Positions 15,029 through 24,248 of a DNA stretch of 42,516 bases are shown one piece after another. Source of the DNA: Pseudomonadota bacterium (lineage in GTDB: Bacteria > Pseudomonadota > Gammaproteobacteria > Competibacterales > Competibacteraceae). The DNA lies in assembly GCA_030917925.1 (NCBI GenBank), contig JAUPTV010000290.1:1-42516 (forward strand), in the 5' to 3' direction. The position numbers and the translations under genes were made by a program. The stretch's first letter is position 1. Every line of letters starts with the position of its first letter. The notes beneath the pieces were generated by a model. It worked only from the letters and a program-made list of their open reading frames with translations. It made no database searches and was not told the origin of the DNA.

Positions 15029-16340
15029 CGGCGCTTTCCGCTACCCAGTAACCCGGCTTGATCAGCGCCAGCAGTGACTCCCGCGTTAGCTTGCCGGTTT
15101 CATTACGCGGCAACGCTTCGACTTTCACCAACGGGCGCGGCAGAAACACCGGATCGAGGCGTTCCGCCAGCGCCGCCAGCGCCTGGCGTGTGCTCAATTT
15201 CGGCGCAACGACCACCGCCGCCAACCGACCCATCCCCACCTCCGGGCCATCTGGCTGGACGAACACCCCTTCCACTATGCCCTCGATCTGACTGAGTTGA
15301 TGATTCAGATACGCCAGCGAACTGCGCTTGCCGACGATGTTAACCAAGTCCTCACGGCGGCCCAGCAGGCGGAACTCATCATCGCCACTGGCTTCAATCA
15401 CGTCGTTCAGCGGCGTCGGTTCCACTAAATGCGCCCCGGTTAGCGTCTCTCCGGCCAGCCGAAACCCTTCATACAGCCGCCAGTAGTTGCCATCCAGAGT
15501 GCGGCGACTGGCGATGGAACCGGCTTCGGTGCAGCCATAAATTTCCAGCACGGGCGCGTTGAACACCTGTTCAGCCTGCGCCGCCAAGTCCGGGGACAGT
15601 GGCGCCGTAGCGGAAATAATAAAGGCAAGGTCTGGCCAGCGCAGTTCCGCCTGGACGCAGGTCTGCAAATGGACTGGGGTCGTTACCAGGATGCGGTGTG
15701 CCGATGTTTCGCTTAATGCCGTGCGCACATCTTCGGGGAAAAAAGGCCGACCGGTATGGATGCAAACCCCACTGGCCAACGGGGCCATGATCGAGGTTTC
15801 AAGACCATACATGTGCTGGGGCGGCACGGTGGCCACTACGGTGAGACCGGGCGCAAAACCAAAGCGTTGCCGGGCCTGCCGTGCGCCATTGACCAGTTCA
15901 CTCCAGCGCTTGGGATGCGGTTTGGCGCGACCGGTGCTCCCGGAGGTGAACGTGATCGCCATGACGTGATCGCCGGGCAATTCGAGCGATGGGAGAGACG
16001 AATCGTCGCCCGTCTCCTGCATCAACCAGCGCACAACATCCTCGTCGCCGATCCGGGCATGGTCAGGATAATCGTCAGCCAGTTGGCGCAGATGCAGAGT
16101 AGCTCGACTTGACGGCAATAGATTGGTCTGGCCGTTAAGACCCACCGCGGCGAATGCAACCAGGAACCGGTAGCGGTCTTCGCACAAATTAAGGATGAAA
16201 CGCGCTGCGGGCAGTTGCCGGACCACGCTCGCGACCTGACGCAGAAAAGCCGCACGGTGGATGACGCCATTGCGCCCACAGGCCATCGGCATTTCCGGCG
16301 CGGCCGTGGCCAGCAGTGGCAGTTTGCAGTTTCGGATCAC
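15018..16340 (-). CDS. AMP-dependent aryl/acyl-ACP ligase (ApeH/XanA2 type)
   Basis: 440 residues with the ANL-family motifs ITFTSGSTGRAKPHPK (phosphate loop), EIYGCTEAG (A5), and the C-terminal lysine in PRNETGKLTRESLL. It is shorter than acyl-CoA synthetases because the N-terminal part is reduced, as in the ligases of aryl polyene clusters. It would adenylate the hydroxybenzoate made by the chorismatase and load it onto the ACP. It lies 32 bases after the radical SAM gene and overlaps the dehydratase gene. A fatty-acid substrate is not excluded by sequence alone. Confidence 0.85.
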   Translation of the reverse strand: MIRNCKLPLLATAAPEMPMACGRNGVIHRAAFLRQVASVVRQLPAARFILNLCEDRYRFLVAFAAVGLNGQTNLLPSSRATLHLRQLADDYPDHARIGDEDVVRWLMQETGDDSSLPSLELPGDHVMAITFTSGSTGRAKPHPKRWSELVNGARQARQRFGFAPGLTVVATVPPQHMYGLETSIMAPLASGVCIHTGRPFFPEDVRTALSETSAHRILVTTPVHLQTCVQAELRWPDLAFIISATAPLSPDLAAQAEQVFNAPVLEIYGCTEAGSIASRRTLDGNYWRLYEGFRLAGETLTGAHLVEPTPLNDVIEASGDDEFRLLGRREDLVNIVGKRSSLAYLNHQLSQIEGIVEGVFVQPDGPEVGMGRLAAVVVAPKLSTRQALAALAERLDPVFLPRPLVKVEALPRNETGKLTRESLLALIKPGYWVAESAGEH

Positions 16341-16372
16341 ACTAAAAACTCGTTATTTAACCATCCAGAAAA

Positions 16373-17845
16373 TTAGCACAACTGACCCGAAACGGCAGGC
16401 GCTGCCGAACCCGGCCAGTCCCACAATTCACGCGGAAAATCGCGATAGAGCCGCCGGAAGGCCCGTTCATAGCGCTGTTCGGCGACGATCACCCGCGCCA
16501 GTTCCCAGGGCCGGATCGGATGGCGTTCTACCCGCAACGGATTACGCCACGCGGCTTCGTGGAGTTGGCGGGCGAACACCTCGCCAAACTCTCGCAAAGG
16601 CAGAGCGGTCGGCATCAGCGGATGCATACAGTCATGCAAATCGTAAGCATCGCCAGCCCAGAACGCTGGACGCGCGGCGGCATAGTCCGCCGTACCCGGC
16701 GAGGGGGTGCAGACGGTAAAACTGCACTGAGCGGGCGGCATGGCGTTGACATAGTCGCGCAGCCGCTGAAATTCCCCAGAGCCGTACTCCGGGCGCACCA
16801 TGAATGCGGTATGACAGGCAATCCCCAAGCTGCGCAGCGTATCCAGGGCGCGTTCATTGTGTGAGACCGTGCCTCCCTTATGCACGGCTTTCAGTTCCTG
16901 GTTAGTGACAAATTCAAAACCGACGAAAACGCCATCCAGTCCGATTTCCCGCCAGCGCCGCAATAGCTCCGGGTAGCGCAAGATGGTCGTCGCCCGCGCC
17001 CAGGCGAAATAGCGCTTGCGCACGCCGCGTTTCTCCAGCGCCTCAGCCAGTTCGAAGCCGAAGGCTTCATCGATAAAGTTCTCATCGTCGGCGAAATAGA
17101 CATGATCGACAGCGATTCGCGCAATATCTTCAGCAACCACGTCGGCAGCGCGGGGCAGATGAACGCCGCCGCTCAGGAATGGCACGATACAAAAGGAGCA
17201 GGTCATCTTGCAACCGTAGGACGTGCGCACCATCGCTACCGGGGGATAGAGCGCTTGCCAGTGGCGGGGATTTTCGCAGACCCAGGCGCAGTAATAGGAT
17301 CGAGGGTCCCACAGATCGCGCCGGGGCAAGGGCAAGGTGCGCGGATCGGGATAACGCGGCCATTCAACAGTGGCGGCCGCGTCAAAATGCGCCCCGGTTC
17401 GCAGCAGGTTGGCGATTCCGTCCGGTTCATGACCCTGATGCAGTGCTGTGACCAGATCACGGAACGGCGCACAGCCCTCGCCGCGCACGATGTAGTCAAT
17501 CTCGGGAATATTGCAATCTGCTGTGGCGACCGTAGCATGATGACCGCCCATCACGATACGCGTTTTCGGCATCAGGCGGCGAACTAGGGCGGCCAGCCGT
17601 TTCATCGTGCCGGATTCGTGGCTGTAGGCAGTAAAACCCACCAGATCCGGTTGGAACCGAGCCAACTCACGAATCAGAGCCGCGTCTGGCCGCCAGAACA
17701 GCCGCAAATCAAGCACGCGCACCGGATGTTCCGGCGGGATGGCAGCGGCCAGATAGCCGAATTCCAAGGGTTCCAGGCATTGGAAACGTTGCAAACCCAG
17801 AACGGTTTGCAGATGAGCCTGGGGTTTAACCAGCAAAATTCGCAT
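16373..17845 (-). CDS. B12-binding domain radical SAM enzyme
   Basis: 490 residues. The N-terminal part (about 1-150) looks like a cobalamin-binding fold (DLVGFTAYS, MGGHHATV). The radical SAM core has CKMTCSFC (Cys212, Cys216, Cys219), the CX3CX2C ligands of the 4Fe-4S cluster. No SPASM-type cysteine cluster is seen at the C-terminus. Enzymes of this class often methylate unactivated carbons or do other radical chemistry. It lies inside the polyene cluster, 12 bases after the glycosyltransferase and 32 before the ligase, so it probably tailors the polyene or a lipid it is joined to. The substrate is unknown, and it is not a standard part of aryl polyene clusters as I know them. Confidence 0.88.
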   Translation of the reverse strand: MRILLVKPQAHLQTVLGLQRFQCLEPLEFGYLAAAIPPEHPVRVLDLRLFWRPDAALIRELARFQPDLVGFTAYSHESGTMKRLAALVRRLMPKTRIVMGGHHATVATADCNIPEIDYIVRGEGCAPFRDLVTALHQGHEPDGIANLLRTGAHFDAAATVEWPRYPDPRTLPLPRRDLWDPRSYYCAWVCENPRHWQALYPPVAMVRTSYGCKMTCSFCIVPFLSGGVHLPRAADVVAEDIARIAVDHVYFADDENFIDEAFGFELAEALEKRGVRKRYFAWARATTILRYPELLRRWREIGLDGVFVGFEFVTNQELKAVHKGGTVSHNERALDTLRSLGIACHTAFMVRPEYGSGEFQRLRDYVNAMPPAQCSFTVCTPSPGTADYAAARPAFWAGDAYDLHDCMHPLMPTALPLREFGEVFARQLHEAAWRNPLRVERHPIRPWELARVIVAEQRYERAFRRLYRDFPRELWDWPGSAAPAVSGQLC

Positions 17846-17857
17846 CGCCTGAATCTC

Positions 17858-18589
17858 CTATGGCAAAGGCCCGACGCCCAGTGACCGCAGCAGACCCCAC
17901 GGATACAGCCCCCGTTTAATGAGTTCCCAGGCCACCATCCGGGTAATCTGCCAGGTATCCCGCCAAGGCTGATAATGACTGGCGCGACTTGCGGTCAGAT
18001 AAATCGTCGCGACCGCTACGGTCGTCGGGCGAGATCCCCCTTGCGCCGCCCGGATCAAAATCTCGCTCTCAAACACAAAACCACGCCGACCAGGGCGTGG
18101 GGGAAACAGTTTTTGTAACAGGACCGCTGGATACAATCGAAACCCGGACTGCGTATCACGAATAGGGCAACCTGCGGCCCAGGATACCCAGAAATCAGCC
18201 ATGCCATTGGCGAAACGCCGCAGGCGCGGAGCGCACTCCCGATGCTCCAGTCGGGCGGCGATCACCAAACACTCCGGCTGACGTTGATGGATGTCCAGCA
18301 ACTTGGGGATATCCTCGGGACAGTGCTGACCATCGGCGTCCAGCGTGATCACCGCCGTTGCGCCCTGCGCCAACGCAGTCTGCATTCCCCGCCATAGCGC
18401 TGCGCCCTTGCCCTGATTGAGCGGTTGCCGCAATACCTGCGCCCCGGCGGCCTCGGCCTGAAGCGCTGTTTCATCCTCCGACCCATCATCCACCACAATC
18501 ACTGTAGCGACATACGGTCGGGCGCGACGGACGACGTCGGCAATCGTCGCGGCTTCAGCATAAGCGGGAATGACCACAGCGATAGACAT
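17858..18589 (-). CDS. GT2 glycosyltransferase
   Basis: 243 residues of the DPM1-like family 2 type. The nucleotide-sugar/metal motifs are VVDDGSEDET (about 33-42) and TLDADGQH (about 82-89), with a following FESEILIRAA. One or more basic and hydrophobic stretches near the C-terminus suggest membrane contact. It would transfer a sugar or sugar-phosphate to a lipid carrier or to the polyene lipid. It starts 2 bases after the ketoreductase stop, so the two are probably co-translated. Acceptor and donor cannot be read from sequence. Confidence 0.88.
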   Translation of the reverse strand: MSIAVVIPAYAEAATIADVVRRARPYVATVIVVDDGSEDETALQAEAAGAQVLRQPLNQGKGAALWRGMQTALAQGATAVITLDADGQHCPEDIPKLLDIHQRQPECLVIAARLEHRECAPRLRRFANGMADFWVSWAAGCPIRDTQSGFRLYPAVLLQKLFPPRPGRRGFVFESEILIRAAQGGSRPTTVAVATIYLTASRASHYQPWRDTWQITRMVAWELIKRGLYPWGLLRSLGVGPLP

Positions 18590-18591
18590 GG

Positions 18592-19311
18592 TTAGGCTAT
18601 CCCGCCATTGACGCCGATAATCTGCCCGGTGACATAACTGGCTGCGGGAGAAGCCAGGAAGCCTACCAGCGCCGCAACTTCCTCCGGCGTCCCCGCGCGC
18701 CGCATGGGGGTCAGACGCTGGATCGTCGCGGCGTCAAATGCCGCATCAGCCACTTCTCCTGCGATAATTCCCGGAGCGACCGCATTGACCGTCACCCCCC
18801 GGGTCGCCAGTTCCAACGCCAACGCTTTGGTAGCGCCATGTAGGCCCGCCTTGGCCGCCGCGTAGTTGGCTTGACCGCGATTTCCAGTCACGCCCGCCAG
18901 CGAAGAAATATTGATGATGCGTCCCCAGCGGGTGCCGATCATGGGCAGCAGCAGGGGCTGGGTCACATTGAAAAAGCCGTGCAGACTGACGTCGATGGGC
19001 AAACGCCACTGCGCGGCTGACATACCCGCCATGGGCGCGTCAGCGTGGACGCCCGCGTTATTCACCAGCACCTGAATCGGCCCGGCTTCCAGCAGTTCCA
19101 TCAGAACCGAATGCGTTTGTTCTTCGTCAGTCACATCGAACACGACGGTTTCCGCTGAACCCCCGGCGGCGCGGACGGCATCAGCGGTTTTCAGCGCCGG
19201 TTCGGGATGACGATGGCCATGCACGATGACATGCAAATCGTTGCGGCCCAGGTATGCACAAATCGCCCGGCCAATGTCGCCGCTGCCGCCCGTCACCAGT
19301 GCCCGTTTCAT
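18592..19311 (-). CDS. 3-oxoacyl-ACP reductase (FabG-like, ApeQ type)
   Basis: A 239-residue short-chain dehydrogenase/reductase. It has the cofactor motif TGGSGDIG (7-14), the NNAG motif, active Ser in INISSLAG, and the YAAAK pair (Tyr150, Lys154). It would reduce the 3-ketoacyl-ACP in the polyene elongation cycle with NADPH. The ATG at 19311 overlaps the stop of the ketosynthase-like gene by ATGA, so translation is coupled. The frame extends upstream, but the extension lies in that neighbouring gene. Confidence 0.92.
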   Translation of the reverse strand: MKRALVTGGSGDIGRAICAYLGRNDLHVIVHGHRHPEPALKTADAVRAAGGSAETVVFDVTDEEQTHSVLMELLEAGPIQVLVNNAGVHADAPMAGMSAAQWRLPIDVSLHGFFNVTQPLLLPMIGTRWGRIINISSLAGVTGNRGQANYAAAKAGLHGATKALALELATRGVTVNAVAPGIIAGEVADAAFDAATIQRLTPMRRAGTPEEVAALVGFLASPAASYVTGQIIGVNGGIA

Positions 19312-20108
19312 GGCTGAATTTCCAAAGTCAGGCATTCGCCCTCGCCCACCGGCAGCGCCACCCGTTGCGCCCGGTGTCGAACAATCGCGCACAGCAACGG
19401 TAGACTCCGGGCCGCGGGGTTGCCCAATCGTAAGGCGTCCAGCGCGGGATTCTCCAGGGCGGTTGCCGATCCGGTGGTTTCCCTGGGGAATCGCAATAAG
19501 GCCAGACGGTGGGCGGTATCCAGGGGATTCAGCAACAGCGCGACCGCGAAGGGCGCGATGATTTGCCGCTGTTCTGACAGGGGAAATGGCAACGGCAGAT
19601 CATAGGCAACCAACAACACCCGCGCCTGTTCCATCCAGGCCAGCGCCGCCGCCTCCCGCAGTCCGGCGGCAAAGCTGCCGTTATAGGCGGACAGACTGAG
19701 CGAGGGCAAGGTGTAGCCGGTAGCAATCGCCCAGTAGCCCGCTGGCGTATTGTGTACCGAGTGATGAAACTGGGTCGGCGATACCGGCCGGTCGGGCTGC
19801 GTCAACGCGGTGCAGATTTTATCCAGCACTTCGCTATCCCCGCCGGAAGAAGCCAGCACCGTATGAACTCCCAAGGTGTGGCGTACCGCGCCAAAGTCGT
19901 TTGCCATCGCCTCCTGCGCGACCTGCAAAGCCAACTTTACCGTCGCGGTGGTGCGGCGGCGCTCATTCGCCGGCAACAGCGTACCCAGCGCCGCCGGTAT
20001 CGGATCGGCCTGGTAGGGCTGTGCACCCGTCAACACCGCCTGACTGGCGGGCCAACCGATCAAGCCTGGGGCCATTAAACCAATGCTCTCGACGGACAAC
20101 TCGTTCAT
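19308..20108 (-). CDS. ketosynthase-like partner lacking the active Cys (copy 2)
   Basis: 266 residues, homologous to the gene at 10030-10893 and to the short ketosynthase-like proteins of aryl polyene clusters. The catalytic Cys position holds Tyr142 (SAYNGSFAAG), and the His-containing C-terminal half is absent. It is most likely the chain-length-factor-like partner of the ketosynthase encoded directly upstream, whose stop it overlaps by ATGA. The ATG at 20108 is chosen for this coupling and because it lines up with the copy-1 start region. Confidence 0.85.
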   Translation of the reverse strand: MNELSVESIGLMAPGLIGWPASQAVLTGAQPYQADPIPAALGTLLPANERRRTTATVKLALQVAQEAMANDFGAVRHTLGVHTVLASSGGDSEVLDKICTALTQPDRPVSPTQFHHSVHNTPAGYWAIATGYTLPSLSLSAYNGSFAAGLREAAALAWMEQARVLLVAYDLPLPFPLSEQRQIIAPFAVALLLNPLDTAHRLALLRFPRETTGSATALENPALDALRLGNPAARSLPLLCAIVRHRAQRVALPVGEGECLTLEIQP

Positions 20109-21310
20109 GCCGCCCCCCGCCCCAATAGCAGACTGCAATTGGTGCCACCGAAGCCGAAAGAATTACTGAGCGCGATGTGCATCGGTCGTTCCTGGTTCTC
20201 CAGCAACACCCCGGCACCCAGTTGCGGATCGCGCTGGCCCGTGTTAAGCGTACCCGGCATAAATCCTTGCTCCAGACCGAGCCAGACGAAGACGGCTTCG
20301 GTAATACCTGCCGCGCCCAACGTATGCCCGGTCCAACCCTTGGTAGAACTACAGGGCGTGTTCGGACCGAAGACCCGCAAGACCGCTTTGTCCTCGGCGG
20401 CGTCATTCAATCGCGTGGCGGTGCCATGCAGATTGATATAGTCAACCTGTTCCGCGCTGAATCCCGCCCGCGCCAGTGCCTGCTCCATGGCCAGCACTGC
20501 ACCTGCGCCTTCGGGATGGGCGGCGGTCATGTGATAAGCGTCGCTGCTTTCGCCATAGCCGAGCAGTTGTATCCGGCTCTCGCCGGGTTCAGCCCGCTCC
20601 AGCAGGGCGAACCCTGCAGCTTCACCGACATTCAGACCATCCCGCGTGACATCCCAGGGCCGACAGATCTGGGTGGAGGCCAGTCCCAGGGCGTTAAAGC
20701 CGTACAACGTCGTCAGGCACAGGCTGTCTACCCCGCCGACCACCGCCGCATCGCAGAATCCGGCGTTGATGTGCCGATACGCCGAAGCAAACGCCTTGGC
20801 GCTGGATGAACAGGCGGTGGATACGGCTAAAGCCACGCCGGTCAGACCCAGCCAATGGCGGGTGAAGTCGGCGACCGAGAACACATTGTGGGTATGCTGG
20901 TAATCAAAGTTTGCGGGCAGGCGGCCCGTGGCCGGATCACGCTGCTGGTAAGCCTGTTCGGTCGCGCCAATCCCGGAGGTGCTGGTGCCCATGAAGACCC
21001 CAATCCGGTCAGCGCCATAGCGGTCGCGAGCGTGCTGAACGGCAGCGGTGAAGCCGTCCTGTTCCAAACCGAGCCGAGCCAGTCGGTTATTGCGGCAGTC
21101 GAAAGCGGCAAAGTTGCCGGTCAGTGACTCCTCCTCCAGACCGGCAACCCGGCCGATCCAGGTCGGCAGGTTCGTGTCGGCAAAATCGCAGGGGCGCAGG
21201 CCACTGATTCCGGCCCGCAGCGCCGCCAGCGATGCCGCGACGCCTCGCCCCAGAGCGTTGGTCACGGTACAGGCAGCCATCGCCAGAGGTTTGATTGCCG
21301 TTTTAGTCAT
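20105..21310 (-). CDS. 3-oxoacyl-ACP synthase of the polyene cluster
   Basis: 401 residues, a complete ketosynthase. Cys167 (STACSSSAK), His295 (NLHGTATRLND), Lys324 and His329 (GWTGHTLGAAG) make up the condensing-enzyme set. It is distinct from the FabB at 3508-4725. It would condense malonyl-ACP with the aryl starter and the growing polyene. Its ATG overlaps the MMPL exporter stop by ATGA, and its stop overlaps the next gene the same way, so it sits in the middle of a tightly coupled run with its Cys-less partner and a ketoreductase. Confidence 0.93.
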   Translation of the reverse strand: MTKTAIKPLAMAACTVTNALGRGVAASLAALRAGISGLRPCDFADTNLPTWIGRVAGLEEESLTGNFAAFDCRNNRLARLGLEQDGFTAAVQHARDRYGADRIGVFMGTSTSGIGATEQAYQQRDPATGRLPANFDYQHTHNVFSVADFTRHWLGLTGVALAVSTACSSSAKAFASAYRHINAGFCDAAVVGGVDSLCLTTLYGFNALGLASTQICRPWDVTRDGLNVGEAAGFALLERAEPGESRIQLLGYGESSDAYHMTAAHPEGAGAVLAMEQALARAGFSAEQVDYINLHGTATRLNDAAEDKAVLRVFGPNTPCSSTKGWTGHTLGAAGITEAVFVWLGLEQGFMPGTLNTGQRDPQLGAGVLLENQERPMHIALSNSFGFGGTNCSLLLGRGAA

Positions 21311-23682
21311 TGTTTGAACTCAATTTTACTCAATAATGGCCGCGCTATCGCCAGGGCGGTGATAAAACTGGCGGCGACGCCCAGACTGACTGTCAGACCA
21401 ATCGCCCGCAACGCCGGCAGTGATGACAGCGACAGCAGGCCAAACACGGTGAGCGCCGAGCCGCAACAAACCAGCAGCGCGTGCAGGGTACGACGGCGCA
21501 TGACCGGGTCCGTATCGGGCCGACTGAAAAATAAACCATAGTCAACGCCGATGCCTAATACCAGTAGCAGTGACACCAGATGGAACAATGTCAGCCGTTC
21601 GCCGAGCGCCAGCAGTAGCGCGACATCCAGCCCCAGCGCCAGGGTCACCGGTAACAATGCAGCCAGCGTCAACCGCCATGACCGCAGGCCCATCCAGACC
21701 ACGGCCATAATCAGCAACGCCCCCCAGCCCATGCGCACCAGTACCGCTTCACGGAAACCGGCCACCAGTCGGCTGGTTTCGGCACGCAGATCGAGATACA
21801 GCGCCTGACTACCCGGATACGTCGGCAACCCGGCGGTCAATCCCTCTCTGACGCCGCTCAATGGGAGTAAAGCCGTCCAACCCCGTTGACCGGGAAACAG
21901 CAGCGCCCCGACCCGTGTTTCCAGCAAGGTTCCCCGCAGATCGTCCAGAGTGATGGGCGTAGCCATGCGGGCGGCAGTAACCGCGTCGAGAAAGGGCTTA
22001 AACAGTTCAGGCTTGAAGGGCAAACCTGAGGCAGCACTGGCCAGATGCGCCGCCAAGGCTTCCGGGTCCGGCAACTGCGCCTGCCGCTGGCGCTGCGTGT
22101 ACTGACTGGGCAAATAACGCGCGGCGGCTTCATAACCGTCCAGCGCTCCAGCTTGGCGGCGAATCTCCAGCCAGGTCATGATTCGTTCGCTGTGTTGCAA
22201 TGCGGTTTCGGCGTCCGGCGCGGCGACGACGATCAATCGACCTACTTCCGGTGCCCCCAGAGCGGTGCGCAACTGTTGATCCAGTTGCAGTAAATCCATC
22301 GGAACCGGACTCAGCACCGCCAGATTGTCTTCCCATACGGTCGGCGCTTTTACCAGCAATGCGGCGAGCAGTAGCAACCCACCGCCCCCTAGCGCCAAAG
22401 CCAGGGTCGGGCGCGGGCGCAACAGCGTATCGGTCCATTCCCCCGGCAATCCGGGCCGCAATGGTGTCCAGTCGGGCGGCAACAGCGCGGGCAAGAGCCA
22501 CCGAGTTGTCGCTACGGCCGCGAGAATCCCGGCAATCGTGAAAACGCCAAGCTGACTCAGACCCGGAAAGTCGCCAACGATCATCGCCAAACAGCCTAGC
22601 ACCGTCGTAGCCACGCACAGCCGCAAGGTCGGCCATAATTGGTGCAGCGTATCGGTCACGGTTTCACCGATTCGGCGATGACTGAACAAATAGGTCGGAT
22701 AATCCAGCGTTTCGCCCAGCAGCGTCATACTGAACGCCAAGGTAATCATATACATCTGGCCAAATACCAAATCGACCGCCGCCGCACCGGCCAGCAGCGC
22801 ACTGAGCATCGGCAGCGCACCCAGCCCCACCGCACGCACCGAGCGGTAGACACTGAAGAGAATCAGCACCATGGCGGCCATCGCCACCGCACTGAGGATC
22901 TCGGCCTCGGCGCGAATCTGGTCTTCAGCCAGCGTCGCCAGCACCCCAGGACCGCTCATCGCCAATTCCACGCGGGTCCCGGCGCGAACTTCGGCAACGG
23001 CGGCGCGAATGGCATTGACGGCCAACCGTTGCGCGGCGAGGTCATAGCCGGAAGCGTGGGTCTCCGCCAAGAGCAAGGCTCGGTCGCCATCAGGACTGAA
23101 CCAGACGCCCAAACGTTTCACCGGTTCGCGCAGACCGCCGGTCCAGACGTTGATCAGACTGAGCAGTTCACCCGTGGGATCGCCCGGCAACCAGCGTTTC
23201 TGCAACACGCCCAGCGGCGATGGCAATTCCCGCAACCGCTGTTCCAATGCGGCGCGGAGGCGTTCCGGGGTAAAACGTTCCGGGGTAAAACGTTCCGGGG
23301 TGATAGTGGGACTCAACAGATAGCGATGGGCGTACAGCGTGGCCAATTCCGCCTCAGGCAACACCTCCACGCCATTGGCCACACGCGAAAAGAATCCGCT
23401 GGTTCGCAGGCGGTTGGCCAACTGTTGGCTCGCGTCGGCTCGGGCCGCCTCCGTATTGCCGGACAAGCCGATGATCATCAATCGGGTCGTCGGGCCGCTG
23501 CGCAACTGTTCCAGCAGCCGTTCCGCCACCGGATCCGTGCGGGGCAGGAACAGGGTCAGATCCGCGACCACCGGGGTTTTCAGCACGATCCAGCCGCAAG
23601 CCAGCGCCGCCAACAACCAGACCAGTGGGATGGGCCAGCGGCGTAATCTCCCCTTTTCTTCAGCCGGGACCGAGGAGCGCAT
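21307..23682 (-). CDS. MMPL/RND-family lipid exporter
   Basis: About 791 residues with two repeats of a large periplasmic loop plus six membrane segments: a first helix near the N-terminus, then a group around residues 260-420, and the second copy in the rest. This is the MMPL/RND plan found in aryl polyene clusters, where it should move the lipid-linked polyene across the inner membrane. The ATG at 23682 lies 2 bases after the LolA-like stop, and a TTG at 23688 would overlap it. The 3' end overlaps the ketosynthase start. A small triplicated stretch (TPERF) is encoded in the first periplasmic loop. Confidence 0.9.
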   Translation of the reverse strand: MRSSVPAEEKGRLRRWPIPLVWLLAALACGWIVLKTPVVADLTLFLPRTDPVAERLLEQLRSGPTTRLMIIGLSGNTEAARADASQQLANRLRTSGFFSRVANGVEVLPEAELATLYAHRYLLSPTITPERFTPERFTPERLRAALEQRLRELPSPLGVLQKRWLPGDPTGELLSLINVWTGGLREPVKRLGVWFSPDGDRALLLAETHASGYDLAAQRLAVNAIRAAVAEVRAGTRVELAMSGPGVLATLAEDQIRAEAEILSAVAMAAMVLILFSVYRSVRAVGLGALPMLSALLAGAAAVDLVFGQMYMITLAFSMTLLGETLDYPTYLFSHRRIGETVTDTLHQLWPTLRLCVATTVLGCLAMIVGDFPGLSQLGVFTIAGILAAVATTRWLLPALLPPDWTPLRPGLPGEWTDTLLRPRPTLALALGGGGLLLLAALLVKAPTVWEDNLAVLSPVPMDLLQLDQQLRTALGAPEVGRLIVVAAPDAETALQHSERIMTWLEIRRQAGALDGYEAAARYLPSQYTQRQRQAQLPDPEALAAHLASAASGLPFKPELFKPFLDAVTAARMATPITLDDLRGTLLETRVGALLFPGQRGWTALLPLSGVREGLTAGLPTYPGSQALYLDLRAETSRLVAGFREAVLVRMGWGALLIMAVVWMGLRSWRLTLAALLPVTLALGLDVALLLALGERLTLFHLVSLLLVLGIGVDYGLFFSRPDTDPVMRRRTLHALLVCCGSALTVFGLLSLSSLPALRAIGLTVSLGVAASFITALAIARPLLSKIEFKQ
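23261..23305. repeat. 15-base tandem repeat inside the MMPL gene
   Basis: CGTTCCGGGGTAAAA is present at 23261-23275 and 23276-23290, with a third partial copy (first 11 bases) from 23291. Each unit is five codons, so the frame is kept. The protein shows repeated PERFT in the first periplasmic loop. Copy number could vary between strains. Confidence 0.85.
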
Positions 23683-23684
23683 AT

Positions 23685-24248
23685 TCAACGCGGCGTCACC
23701 GTCATCACGCTGCGATCACCGTCGGCTTCCAGCAGATCCACACGGTCGATCCAGTTCTTGCGGCCATACACCATGATCCGCGTCAGATAGTGAGCCACCT
23801 GCGCATCACGGGGCGTCAGATGCAACTGCCAGTCATTAAAAGTGCCCTGGAATGCCAACTGATAGTAGCGTTCCAGCGTGACCCGATCACCGGCCTGCGT
23901 GGCGCGAATGGCCTCTACAAAGGGTTGCAATTGCGGATAGCCCCGCAGATTGAAATCCCGACGACCCTGACCTGGGGTTTCCAGGGTCAGCCACTCACCC
24001 TCAGCCTGGAATTCTTCCGGGTGCGGCTCCAGGGTCTGTTTGCGCAAATAGTCCGGGGCGCGGTAGTACAAGATACCCTCGGTGACCAGTGGCTCCTGGA
24101 GCATGGCCAGGGTTTTCTCTTCGCGAAATACAGCTTCCACCGCCGGCGTCGCCGCCAGCGCCCGCATTACCTCGGACAGGGTATCCTCGCTGGCCCAGAC
24201 CGCCAGTGGCCACAGGATCAGCCACAGCTTCCAGCCTGCCAATTTCAT
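23685..24248 (-). CDS. LolA-like outer membrane lipid/lipoprotein carrier
   Basis: A 187-residue protein with a signal peptide (KLAGWKLWLILWPLAVWASE), then a LolA-like sequence including ALAATPAVEAVFREEKTLAML and GILYYRAPDYLRKQ. LolA proteins carry lipidated cargo through the periplasm. In aryl polyene clusters the related protein is believed to deliver the polyene lipid to the outer membrane. The ATG at 24248 overlaps the stop of the dehydratase gene by ATGA. The frame is open further upstream, but that extension only copies the neighbour in another frame. Confidence 0.85.
   Translation of the reverse strand: MKLAGWKLWLILWPLAVWASEDTLSEVMRALAATPAVEAVFREEKTLAMLQEPLVTEGILYYRAPDYLRKQTLEPHPEEFQAEGEWLTLETPGQGRRDFNLRGYPQLQPFVEAIRATQAGDRVTLERYYQLAFQGTFNDWQLHLTPRDAQVAHYLTRIMVYGRKNWIDRVDLLEADGDRSVMTVTPR

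Noticed and set aside
16373-17845. This radical SAM enzyme as maturase of the W-x-N peptide
   Set aside because: It is 13 kb away, inside the polyene operon, has a B12 domain and no SPASM cysteines, so it does not fit the known cyclophane enzymes.
22639-23646. 335-codon open frame on the + strand opposite the MMPL gene
   Set aside because: It has no family features and its amino-acid content follows from the GC-rich antisense of the exporter gene.
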